DNA of 16,653 nt. Source: Alphaproteobacteria bacterium. GTDB taxonomy: Bacteria > Pseudomonadota > Alphaproteobacteria > Micropepsales > Micropepsaceae. The DNA lies in contig CANBZE010000011.1 of assembly GCA_947373775.1 (NCBI GenBank), positions 1 through 16,653 of the forward strand, in the 5' to 3' direction. The first letter of the stretch is position 1, and the number at the start of each line of letters is the position of its first letter. The position numbers and the translations under genes are program-made. The notes below the pieces were generated by a model that did not search any database, had not been told where the DNA came from, and worked only from the letters and a program-made list of their open reading frames with translations. Positions 6,396 through 11,905 of this stretch are shown one piece after another.

Positions 6396-8261
6396 ATGAA
6401 AAGACTGATGATCGGGCTGATGGCCCTCGCCTTGCCCCCTATTTTGAATATGGCTGCCTTGGCCGCGCCGGGCGACTGGGTGTCTTACGGCCATGACGCC
6501 GGCGGCGGCCGCTTTTCGCCCCTGACCCAGATCACCCCGGACAATGTCGGCAAGCTGGGCGTCGCCTGGACCTATCACATGAACCCGACACCCGGCGCCA
6601 ATCCGGGCGGACGCATTCCCACCTCCACCACCACGCCGCTGGTGGTCAGCAACGTCATGTACTTGGGCACGCCCTATGGCCGGGTTGTGGCGCTGGACGC
6701 CACGACCGGCAAGCAGCTCTGGGCGTATCAGCTTCCCGGCACCGACCAGCCGCCGTTTCGCGGACTTGGCTATTGGCCCGGTGACGGCGCACACAAGCCG
6801 CGCATCATCTTCGGCAGCGCGCAAGGCAAGCTGATCGCGCTGGAAGCGGCGACCGGGTCGCCCGCAAAAGGCTTCGGCACCGACGGTGTGATCGACACCA
6901 AGACGCCGGAGATCATGAACGGGTTGCCGAATGCCTATTACGGCTATTCCTCGCCGCCCGACATCTACAAGAACCTCGCCATCATCGGCAGCCGGGTACA
7001 GGAAGCCCCGTCCAAGGGCGCGGCCGGCGATGTGCGTGCCTGGAACATCGTCACCGGCAAGCTGGCCTGGACGTTTCATTCCATCCCGCGCCCTGGCGAG
7101 AAATTCCACGAGACCTGGGAGGATAACGGCTGGAAGCAGCGTTCCGGCGTCAATGTCTGGAACATGCTGACCATCGATGCCAAGCGCGGCATCGCCTATC
7201 TGCCGTTCGGCGCGCCGACCTTCGACCGCTATGGCGGCGATCACAAGGGCGCCAACCTGTTCAGCGACAGCCTGGTCGCCGTGGACGCCAACACCGGAAA
7301 ATATCTGTGGCATTACCAGGTCGTGCATCACGACATCTGGGACTATGACCTGGACACGCCGCCGGTGCTGCTGGAAGTCAACAAGGACGGCAAGCACATT
7401 CCCGCCATCGCGGCGATGAACAAGAGCGCGCTGCTGTTCATTTTGAACCGGGTCACCGGCGAGCCGATCTTCGGCGTCACCGAGACGGCAGTGCCGCCCT
7501 CAAGCGTGGCCAGCGAAACCGCGTCACCGACCCAGCCCATTCCCAACAAGCCGCCGCAACTGGCGCGCAGCAGCTTTGCGCTGAACGAAGTGGCCGACGT
7601 AACGCCGGAACACCGCGCCGCCTGCCAGGCGTTGATCGACAAGGATCACCTGACCGGCTCGGCGCGCTTCGAGCCCATCCCGTCCGATCACGCCATCATC
7701 CGCTTTCCCGGCGGCGAAGGCGGGCCGGAATGGGCCGGCGGCGCCTTCGATCCCAAGCTGGGCCTGTTCATCGTCAACACCAACAACTTCGGCTACATCG
7801 AAAAGCTGGTGAAGGCCGCCGACGGGGAATGGAACATGACCTCCGGCCGCTTCTGGGATGCCAAGACGCATCTGTATTGCCAGACCCCGCCCTGGGGCCA
7901 GCTCACCGCCGTCAACGTCAATACCGGCGACATCGCCTGGCAGGTGCGGCTGGGCATCTCGGACATATTGCCCGAAGGCAAGAAGGACACGGGGCGTCCC
8001 AGCAATGGCGGGCCGATTGTGACGGCCGGCGGCGTGACGTTCATCGGCGGCACCGACGACCAGCGCTTCCGCGCCTTTGACAGCAAGACCGGCAAGGAAT
8101 TGTGGACCACCAAACTGGACTATTCCGCCCATGCCACGCCCGTCACCTATCAGGGCAAGGACGGACGGCAATATGTGGCGGTGGTGGCGACGGGCGGGTC
8201 GTATCTGGCCAGCCCGGCCGGCGGCGACAGCGTGATGGTGTTCGCGCTTCCGAAAAACTAA
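6396..8261 (+). CDS. PQQ-dependent dehydrogenase (quinoprotein), periplasmic
   Basis: 621 residues from ATG 6396, with GAGGGA and GCGAGA upstream, 15 bp after the HAD gene. A signal peptide covers about 1-23 (ending NMAALA). The rest is the eight-bladed quinoprotein propeller: WVSYGHDAGGGRFSPLTQI, then TPLVVSNVMYLGTPYGRVVALDA, a tryptophan-docking repeat around LWAYQLPG, HYQVVHHDIWDYDLDTPPVL (about 307-326, the PQQ-site region of glucose dehydrogenase-type enzymes), and a C-terminal SAHATPVTYQGKDGRQYVAV. It lacks the N-terminal membrane anchor of mGDH, has no CxxCH heme site and no vicinal Cys-Cys, so it belongs with soluble sugar/polyol PQQ dehydrogenases rather than methanol or quinohemoprotein alcohol dehydrogenases. 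It probably passes electrons to the respiratory chain through a separate carrier. No PQQ synthesis genes lie in the window. Confidence 0.93.
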   Translation: MKRLMIGLMALALPPILNMAALAAPGDWVSYGHDAGGGRFSPLTQITPDNVGKLGVAWTYHMNPTPGANPGGRIPTSTTTPLVVSNVMYLGTPYGRVVALDATTGKQLWAYQLPGTDQPPFRGLGYWPGDGAHKPRIIFGSAQGKLIALEAATGSPAKGFGTDGVIDTKTPEIMNGLPNAYYGYSSPPDIYKNLAIIGSRVQEAPSKGAAGDVRAWNIVTGKLAWTFHSIPRPGEKFHETWEDNGWKQRSGVNVWNMLTIDAKRGIAYLPFGAPTFDRYGGDHKGANLFSDSLVAVDANTGKYLWHYQVVHHDIWDYDLDTPPVLLEVNKDGKHIPAIAAMNKSALLFILNRVTGEPIFGVTETAVPPSSVASETASPTQPIPNKPPQLARSSFALNEVADVTPEHRAACQALIDKDHLTGSARFEPIPSDHAIIRFPGGEGGPEWAGGAFDPKLGLFIVNTNNFGYIEKLVKAADGEWNMTSGRFWDAKTHLYCQTPPWGQLTAVNVNTGDIAWQVRLGISDILPEGKKDTGRPSNGGPIVTAGGVTFIGGTDDQRFRAFDSKTGKELWTTKLDYSAHATPVTYQGKDGRQYVAVVATGGSYLASPAGGDSVMVFALPKN

Positions 8262-8281
8262 ACCGCACATCTCAACCCTCC

Positions 8282-8305
8282 ATGGCCGGCCTCCGAGCCG
8301 GCCAT
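8282..8305. repeat. Palindromic repeat, first hairpin of a REP-like pair
   Basis: ATGGCCGGC-CTCCGA-GCCGGCCAT is a perfect 9-bp inverted repeat with a 6-nt loop in the space between convergent genes. Similar CATGGCCGG...CCGGCCATCC palindromes are common between genes in alphaproteobacterial genomes, so this is probably one copy of a dispersed family. It may also help end transcription from both sides. Confidence 0.75.
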
Positions 8306-8338
8306 CCAGAGTTACAGACATGGTGCTTGTTACCCTGG

Positions 8339-8361
8339 ATGGGCGGGTCAAGCCCGCCCAT
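8339..8361. repeat. Palindromic repeat, second hairpin of a REP-like pair
   Basis: ATGGGCGGG-TCAAG-CCCGCCCAT is a perfect 9-bp inverted repeat 33 bp after the first hairpin. CTCCATGG before the first and CCATGGAG after the second form an outer inverted pair, so the two hairpins look like one composite unit of about 90 bp. Confidence 0.75.
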
Positions 8362-8400
8362 GGAGAGATTGGGTTAGCTATAGAAAATTTCTAGGACCAC

Positions 8401-8934
8401 TCAGCGATACGTCATGTCGTCCACGCGGCCCAGATCGGTGTTCATCACACCCAGGGTGACGATGGCGAAGGTCAGCACTTCGGTGCCTTTCTCCAAATGG
8501 CCGGAAACGGTGGTGCCCTTGTTGTCGCCCAGCGCCAGGATGATGTGCGCGTGGATGACGCCGTTCACGACATAGCCGTTCATGCCGATGAAGTCGGCCG
8601 GGGTGTTGGGGGCGCTGACGAACATGTCGGGCACCGGGTAATCGCGCCCCGCCACATTGTGGAAGCGGTAGCCGCGCACCGAGCCGATGCCGGACAGGAT
8701 CACCGCATTCTTGATGTTCTGCGCCTTGACCTGTTTCTCCATCTCGGTGAGCAGGTCGGTCTTGTTCTTCGCGCGGATCACCAGCACCCGGTCGAAGCGC
8801 CCGGCCAGAGTGTAGGAGTCCGGCACCTTGGGATCGTTGGGACGGGCATCGTCCTTGGTGGCGGGATGATGGACGATCTGGGCCGCAGCGGGCAACGTGG
8901 CCAAAGCCAATGCGAGCAGGATGGCAAACTTCAT
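8401..8934 (-). CDS. Exported PPC (DUF296) domain protein
   Basis: 177 residues from ATG 8934, preceded closely by GGAGGG. Residues 1-18 are a signal peptide (KFAILLALALATLPAAAQ). The PPC/DUF296 domain follows: VLVIRAKNKTDLLTEMEKQV, then IKNAVILSGIGSVRGYRFHNV, then GVIHAHIILALGD and SGHLEKGTEVLTFAIVTL. H128, H130 and H146 match the three histidines that can bind a metal in bacterial PPC proteins. The family is best known from plant AT-hook proteins, where the domain mediates oligomerisation, but no AT hook is present and the signal peptide rules out a nuclear-type role. Function in the periplasm is unknown. It converges on the PQQ gene and lies 55 bp downstream of a small membrane protein gene on the same strand. 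Confidence 0.88.
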   Translation of the reverse strand: MKFAILLALALATLPAAAQIVHHPATKDDARPNDPKVPDSYTLAGRFDRVLVIRAKNKTDLLTEMEKQVKAQNIKNAVILSGIGSVRGYRFHNVAGRDYPVPDMFVSAPNTPADFIGMNGYVVNGVIHAHIILALGDNKGTTVSGHLEKGTEVLTFAIVTLGVMNTDLGRVDDMTYR

Positions 8935-8989
8935 GGGTCCCTCCGTTTTGACGGAAGGCTAGACCGGAACCGGCTGGAAGCGAAAGCGG

Positions 8990-9139
8990 CTAGGAGAAGA
9001 GCTGGATCACGCCATAGACGATGGCGACCAGGCCCGCGAACAGGCCGCCGACGATGACGACCGAAACCCAGAACGGAAACGCCCCGCCGCCATTGGCCAG
9101 CTTGGTCTCTTCCTTGCCCTGAACGTCTGCGGTTGCCAT
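8990..9139 (-). CDS. 49-residue single-span membrane protein
   Basis: A short open frame from ATG 9139 to TAG at 8990, preceded by AGGAGA about 6 nt upstream, one of the best ribosome sites in the window. The N-terminal 20 residues are hydrophilic (MATADVQGKEETKLANGGGA). A single transmembrane helix follows, about residues 21-48 (FPFWVSVVIVGGLFAGLVAI then VYGVIQLF). Topology is probably N-in by length alone. I do not recognise the family. Such tiny membrane proteins often serve as subunits or regulators of membrane complexes, but nothing nearby identifies a partner. It is upstream of, and on the same strand as, the PPC-domain gene. Confidence 0.72.
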   Translation of the reverse strand: MATADVQGKEETKLANGGGAFPFWVSVVIVGGLFAGLVAIVYGVIQLFS

Positions 9140-9160
9140 GGAAATCTCCTTGTGAGCGGT

Positions 9161-9188
9161 CTTTTAAGCCCGGCCCCGAGTTTGTCAA
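9161..9188 (-). promoter_or_regulatory. Possible promoter for the small membrane protein gene
   Basis: On the minus strand a perfect TTGACA (9188-9183) is followed after 16 bp by TAAAAG (9166-9161), or after 15 bp by TTAAAA. This leaves a short leader before the ribosome site of the gene starting at 9139. The -10 match is imperfect. Confidence 0.35.
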
Positions 9189-9209
9189 TTCAGCCGCCAA
9201 ATATATAGT
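9182..9209 (+). promoter_or_regulatory. Possible promoter for the orphan secreted protein
   Basis: TTGTCA (9182-9187) and TATAGT (9204-9209) are 16 bp apart, inside an AT-rich patch, with a leader of about 65 nt before the ATG at 9280. It shares its -35 bases with the opposite-strand candidate, so only one of the two may be used at a time. Confidence 0.35.
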
Positions 9210-9279
9210 GGCAATGGCCAAAATCTCTTGAGGCTTCAATGGCAAAGCGCGGGCCTTACGAAAAGCAGACGACATAACG

Positions 9280-9825
9280 ATGGCCAAGCGACGGCTTGTG
9301 AAATTGCTTTTCACTCTGGCGATTTTCATTCTCGGATCGGGCGCGTTCATACCCGAAGCACACGCTTACGATTGCGCCGGAACGCCTGCTGCCGCCGTCA
9401 TGACATTGCCACAACCCCTAGCAAAATGGGGCGCTTTGGTGTGCACACCATATGGACACATAATCTCAAATCAAGAAGGCTGGATATGGTCCAATCCCGG
9501 TGCCTACTCGCCGGTGTTTATACCGTCGCAGATGGTCCAGACGAATCCTACGGCATTGGGAAATCAATCTTATTTCGCCAGAATTGAGATGAACAAAGTT
9601 GAAGGCGATGAATTTCAATCGGCCTACACCGTCTATAACAAGGGCTTTGGGCCAGACCCTAAAAAACCTGACGGCTATCGCCTCGATCTGGCTTCAGTAT
9701 CTGGAGCAACACTAAAGCTCTATTTTTTCGACTATGGAACACATGCTTGGGCAATTTGGTGCAAGCAAGAATGTGATCCAAGCTCCCGCTTTATGATTTT
9801 GAATATGAGCAAGCCGCCGAATTGA
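9280..9825 (+). CDS. Orphan secreted protein of unknown function
   Basis: 181 residues from ATG 9280. A clear signal peptide (about 1-29: basic KRRLVKLL, hydrophobic FTLAIFILGSGAF, cleavage near AHA-Y). The mature protein has four cysteines, C32, C55, C161 and C165 (WCKQEC), suggesting two disulfides in the periplasm or outside. It is rich in aromatic residues and glycine, with no motif I recognise. Base composition is visibly lower in GC than its neighbours, with codons such as AAA, TTT, TCA and ATA, which suggests more recent arrival. No good Shine-Dalgarno precedes the start. It converges on thyA with only 17 bp between stops. Confidence 0.7.
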   Translation: MAKRRLVKLLFTLAIFILGSGAFIPEAHAYDCAGTPAAAVMTLPQPLAKWGALVCTPYGHIISNQEGWIWSNPGAYSPVFIPSQMVQTNPTALGNQSYFARIEMNKVEGDEFQSAYTVYNKGFGPDPKKPDGYRLDLASVSGATLKLYFFDYGTHAWAIWCKQECDPSSRFMILNMSKPPN

Positions 9826-9842
9826 GATAGTTCGCCGACAAA

Positions 9843-10637
9843 TCAAACCGCAATCGGCGCCTTGATCCCGGCATGAGCCTGGTAATTTTCCAGGGTGAAA
9901 TCCTCGTATTTGAAGCCGAAGATGTCCTTCACATCGGGATTCAACTTCATCACCGGCAGGGGATAGGGCTGGCGCCCCAGCTGTTCATCCGCCTGATCCA
10001 GATGGTTCAGATAGAGGTGCGCGTCCCCGAAACTGTGCACGAAGTCGCCCAGCTTCAGCCCGGTCACCTGCGCCACCATCATGGTGAGCAGCGCGTAGGA
10101 TGCGATGTTGAACGGCACGCCCAGAAAAATATCGGCGGAGCGCTGGTAGAGCTGGCACGACAGCTTGCCGTCCGCGACATAGAACTGGAACAGGCAGTGG
10201 CAGGGCGGCAGCGCCATCTTGGGCACATCCGCCGGATTCCAGGCGGTGACGATCAACCGGCGCGAGTCCGGATTGTTCTTGATGTCGCGGATCAGATTGG
10301 AGATTTGGTCGATGGTGCCATCGGTGCGGGTCGGCCAGCTGCGCCACTGATAGCCATAGACCGGGCCCAGTTCGCCATTGGCGTCGGCCCATTCGTCCCA
10401 GATGCTGACGCCGTGCTCCTGCAGCCAGTGGACATTGGTTTCACCGCGCAGGAACCACAGCAGTTCATAGATAATGGACTTCAGATGCACCTTCTTGGTG
10501 GTGACCAGCGGGAAACCATCGGCCAGGTTGAAGCGCATCTGATGGCCGAAGATCGAGCGCGTGCCGGTACCGGTGCGGTCGCGCTTTTCAACGCCCGTGT
10601 CGCGGGCCAGCCTCAGAAGGTCCAGATATTGCTGCAT
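9843..10637 (-). CDS. thyA: Thymidylate synthase
   Basis: 264 residues, the same length as the E. coli enzyme, from ATG 10637. It methylates dUMP to dTMP with methylenetetrahydrofolate, the last step of de novo dTMP synthesis, in the cytoplasm. The catalytic cysteine is C146 in LPPCHC. Other conserved parts are [11 protein letters not shown] (21-31) and [10 protein letters not shown] (40-49), which include the phosphate and folate contacts, WRSWP (98-102), [11 protein letters not shown] (125-135), [20 protein letters not shown] in the dUMP site, and GDAHLYLNH. Complete and apparently functional. It lies 23 bp downstream of a same-strand hypothetical gene and is probably co-transcribed with it. 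Confidence 0.98.
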   Translation of the reverse strand: MQQYLDLLRLARDTGVEKRDRTGTGTRSIFGHQMRFNLADGFPLVTTKKVHLKSIIYELLWFLRGETNVHWLQEHGVSIWDEWADANGELGPVYGYQWRSWPTRTDGTIDQISNLIRDIKNNPDSRRLIVTAWNPADVPKMALPPCHCLFQFYVADGKLSCQLYQRSADIFLGVPFNIASYALLTMMVAQVTGLKLGDFVHSFGDAHLYLNHLDQADEQLGRQPYPLPVMKLNPDVKDIFGFKYEDFTLENYQAHAGIKAPIAV

Positions 10638-10660
10638 GGGGAAATTCTACCGGATTCGCC

Positions 10661-11098
10661 CTAGAATGGCAGAGGCTTGAGGTCTGGTTCCAGCCATGCG
10701 TGACGCGCATCCACCGACATCAGCCGCTCGCGCGACCAATATTCCAGCAGCCAGTTGGGGTTGGCGAAGTTGGTCCCCATCAGAGCATTGACGATCCGGT
10801 ACACCGGCACATCGGCGGGGAAGCTGTCGAACACCCCGCGCGCCGCGCGCAGCGAGGCTTGGGTGATGGTCTCGTGATAGCCGGCGGTGTCGCTGTTCAC
10901 CCCGCCGGTGGATTCATTGAAGGCCCGGATCAGCCCCGGCATGACCGTCGCCGGCGCCAGATCGGTGCGATAGCGCATCAGCCATAGCGCCGCGGCGAAA
11001 TGGGCGGCGTGTGTCCATTCCTCCTTCGTCAGGCTGCAGGCCATCAGCCCTTCGCCAAGATGAGTGATTTCGCCTTCGCTGGCGTAAATGGCTTTCAT
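10661..11098 (-). CDS. Conserved hypothetical protein upstream of thyA
   Basis: 145 residues from ATG 11098; a TTG at 11152 would add 18 residues, but those look like non-coding translation (TGLTPARRAGIG). No signal peptide or membrane span. Notable segments are WTHAAHFAAALWLMRY, AFNESTGGVNSDTAGYHETIT and NPNWLLEYWSRERLMS. The several conserved-looking histidines (THAAHF, YHETIT) could bind a metal, but I know of no assigned function for proteins of this type. It ends 23 bp before the thyA start, so the two are probably one transcript. Its own promoter should lie in 11099-11200, back to back with the tmRNA promoter. Confidence 0.72.
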   Translation of the reverse strand: MKAIYASEGEITHLGEGLMACSLTKEEWTHAAHFAAALWLMRYRTDLAPATVMPGLIRAFNESTGGVNSDTAGYHETITQASLRAARGVFDSFPADVPVYRIVNALMGTNFANPNWLLEYWSRERLMSVDARHAWLEPDLKPLPF

Positions 11099-11170
11099 TT
11101 TCAGCCCGATGCCCGCCCGACGCGCGGGAGTCAAGCCGGTTCCGCCCTTCAATTCTTAACCCCCAGCGCC

Positions 11171-11176
11171 TATATT
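11171..11176 (+). promoter_or_regulatory. Probable -10 element of the tmRNA promoter
   Basis: TATATT lies about 30 bp before the likely acceptor-piece 5' end. The best upstream partner at 17-bp spacing is TTCAAT (11148-11153), a weak -35, so the assignment rests mainly on position. Confidence 0.35.
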
Positions 11177-11186
11177 CAGCGGGCTC

Positions 11187-11202
11187 GCCGGGTTCGCCCG
11201 GC
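11187..11202 (+). other. UUCG-capped leader hairpin of the pre-tmRNA
   Basis: GCCGGG-TTCG-CCCGGC is a perfect 6-bp stem with the very stable UUCG tetraloop, placed immediately before the predicted acceptor piece. It may mark the 5' processing point of the precursor or protect its 5' end. Confidence 0.5.
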
Positions 11203-11271
11203 AGACTATGGCGATAAACGACTGTGTAATAAGCAGGCCGGACCCGGGGGCGGTACCCGGCGCCTCCACCA

Positions 11272-11298
11272 TAAGCCCATCTGCGGATGGGTTTTTGT
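11272..11298 (+). other. Intervening segment of permuted tmRNA with processing hairpin
   Basis: 27 nt separate the acceptor CCA from the coding-piece 5' end. AAGCCCATC-TGCG-GATGGGTTT folds into a 9-bp stem with one G-U wobble. It must be cut out to make the two mature pieces. The fold with trailing Ts resembles a terminator, but transcription has to pass through it. Confidence 0.75.
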
Positions 11299-11381
11299 GG
11301 GGGCGAAACAGGATCGACGGATGTGTAAAGGCAGTTCTTTTGCCCGGTATGGTTCCGCCGTCATCGGACTATTGTTTAGGT

Positions 11382-11414
11382 GCCAACGATAATGAAATGG
11401 CCCTCGCTGCCTAA
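11382..11414 (+). other. tmRNA tag reading frame (ANDNEMALAA)
   Basis: Ten codons and a TAA stop. The resume codon is GCC, preceded by TTTAGGT. The C-terminal LAA is the ClpX degron, and the AND(N) portion at the start is the part that SspB-type adaptors contact. The adaptor gene lies about 500 bp downstream. Confidence 0.9.
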
Positions 11415-11487
11415 CTTCGGTTAGCCAAGCGCGGTTCGGGGGGTACCGGGCAACAGAAACCCCCCACTACCTTCTGCTACCGGGCAC

Positions 11488-11551
11488 GCCTAGCTTTTCT
11501 TATGAGCGAAGCGAATTAGAAAAGCTGGCGCTAGCGAGCCGCGACAGCGGC
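11488..11551. repeat. Hairpin cluster after the tmRNA
   Basis: A long stem GCC(T)AGCTTTTCT ... AGAAAAGCTGGC (11488-11500 with 11518-11529, one bulged T) encloses a loop with GCGAAGCGAA. CGCTAGCG follows, and then GCCGC-GACA-GCGGC (11538-11551). There is no T-tract, so it is not a standard terminator. It could be the tmRNA 3' trailer, a processing structure, or a small dispersed palindromic element. Confidence 0.55.
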
Positions 11552-11579
11552 GAGACGACAGAAGCACCCACCATTTTCC

Positions 11580-11743
11580 CTACTGTGTAATCTTGATCGA
11601 GATATCGCCACGGCGAGAAACGATAGCGACTTCGGTGTGCGCGCCGCGGTGGCGCAGGCCACCGGTTACACCACCTGTTCGGTACCGCCATACAGGGTGG
11701 GCGGCACGCTTTCCACCAGGGGGGCGATCTGCGCAATTTTCAT
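11580..11743 (-). pseudogene. Remnant of the 5' end of a glycosyltransferase (GT4-type) gene
   Basis: From ATG 11743 the minus strand reads MKIAQIAPLVESVPPTLYGG followed by TEQVV, then a TAA at 11668-11666. This is the well-conserved N-terminus of family 4 glycosyltransferases, which normally continues VVxxLTEELVRxGHxVTLFASG over several hundred residues. After the stop, one shifted frame continues as TGGLRHRGAHTEVAIVSRRG and DISIKITQ to a TAG at 11582-11580, which may be a faint continuation or an unrelated gene end. Everything beyond is missing, so the gene is dead. No ribosome site is visible. It lies between the tmRNA and sspB on the opposite strand, and probably records an insertion followed by decay. 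Confidence 0.65.
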
Positions 11744-11905
11744 GACAGGATTCCCGGGGGTTATTGGCACGGCCTATTCACAACGGCGTTTACGCCGGTC
11801 CGGTTCCGTTTTCCTCGCAATTGCGTCAAAATGGCCCTGCGCGGGCGGCCCAGGCCCCCTGCCGCAATTGACTCCACCCATGCGGCGCTTAGTCTCCGAA
11901 GGCAT
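11744..11905. other. sspB upstream region, no gene seen
   Basis: The 162 bp before sspB contain a small hairpin CGGCG-TTTA-CGCCG (11784-11797) and the palindrome CGCAATTGCG near 11815-11824. The sspB promoter should be here, but I see no convincing -35/-10 pair. No open frame here resembles a protein. Confidence 0.4.

Larger units (their letters stand above)
11203..11490 (+). ncRNA. ssrA: tmRNA, circularly permuted two-piece form
   Basis: The acceptor piece comes first (about 11203-11271) and ends in an encoded CCA (11269-11271). Its T-arm is CCGGG/CCCGG (11244-11248/11256-11260) with a 7-nt loop. The coding piece begins at 11299 with GGGGGCG, which pairs with CGCCTCC (11261-11267) to rebuild the alanyl acceptor stem. 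This includes the G3-U wobble (11301 with 11265) that alanyl-tRNA synthetase needs. The tag frame is 11382-11414: GCC AAC GAT AAT GAA ATG GCC CTC GCT GCC TAA, encoding ANDNEMALAA and stop, like the E. coli tag ANDENYALAA. Within the coding piece TTGCCCGGTA (11340-11349) can pair with TACCGGGCAA (11444-11453), and GGGGGG with CCCCCC, in pseudoknot-like folds. The RNA rescues stalled ribosomes with SmpB. The outer ends are approximate, and the 3' end could lie further right. Confidence 0.93.

Noticed and set aside
8262..8400. tRNA or riboswitch in the gap after the PQQ gene
   Set aside because: The two hairpins are simple palindromes without cloverleaf or conserved aptamer features.
11221..11591. 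Direct repeat ACTGTGTAAT at 11221-11230 and 11582-11591, considered as attachment sites flanking the tmRNA coding piece
   Set aside because: Only 10 bp, not located at the acceptor 3' end where tmRNA integrases act, and no integrase or cargo lies between the copies. Probably chance, though it coincides with the end of the glycosyltransferase remnant.
11666..11743. Reading the 25-codon glycosyltransferase-like frame as a functional leader peptide
   Set aside because: It has no ribosome site, and its sequence is simply the conserved start of a much longer enzyme family, so decay is the simpler explanation.
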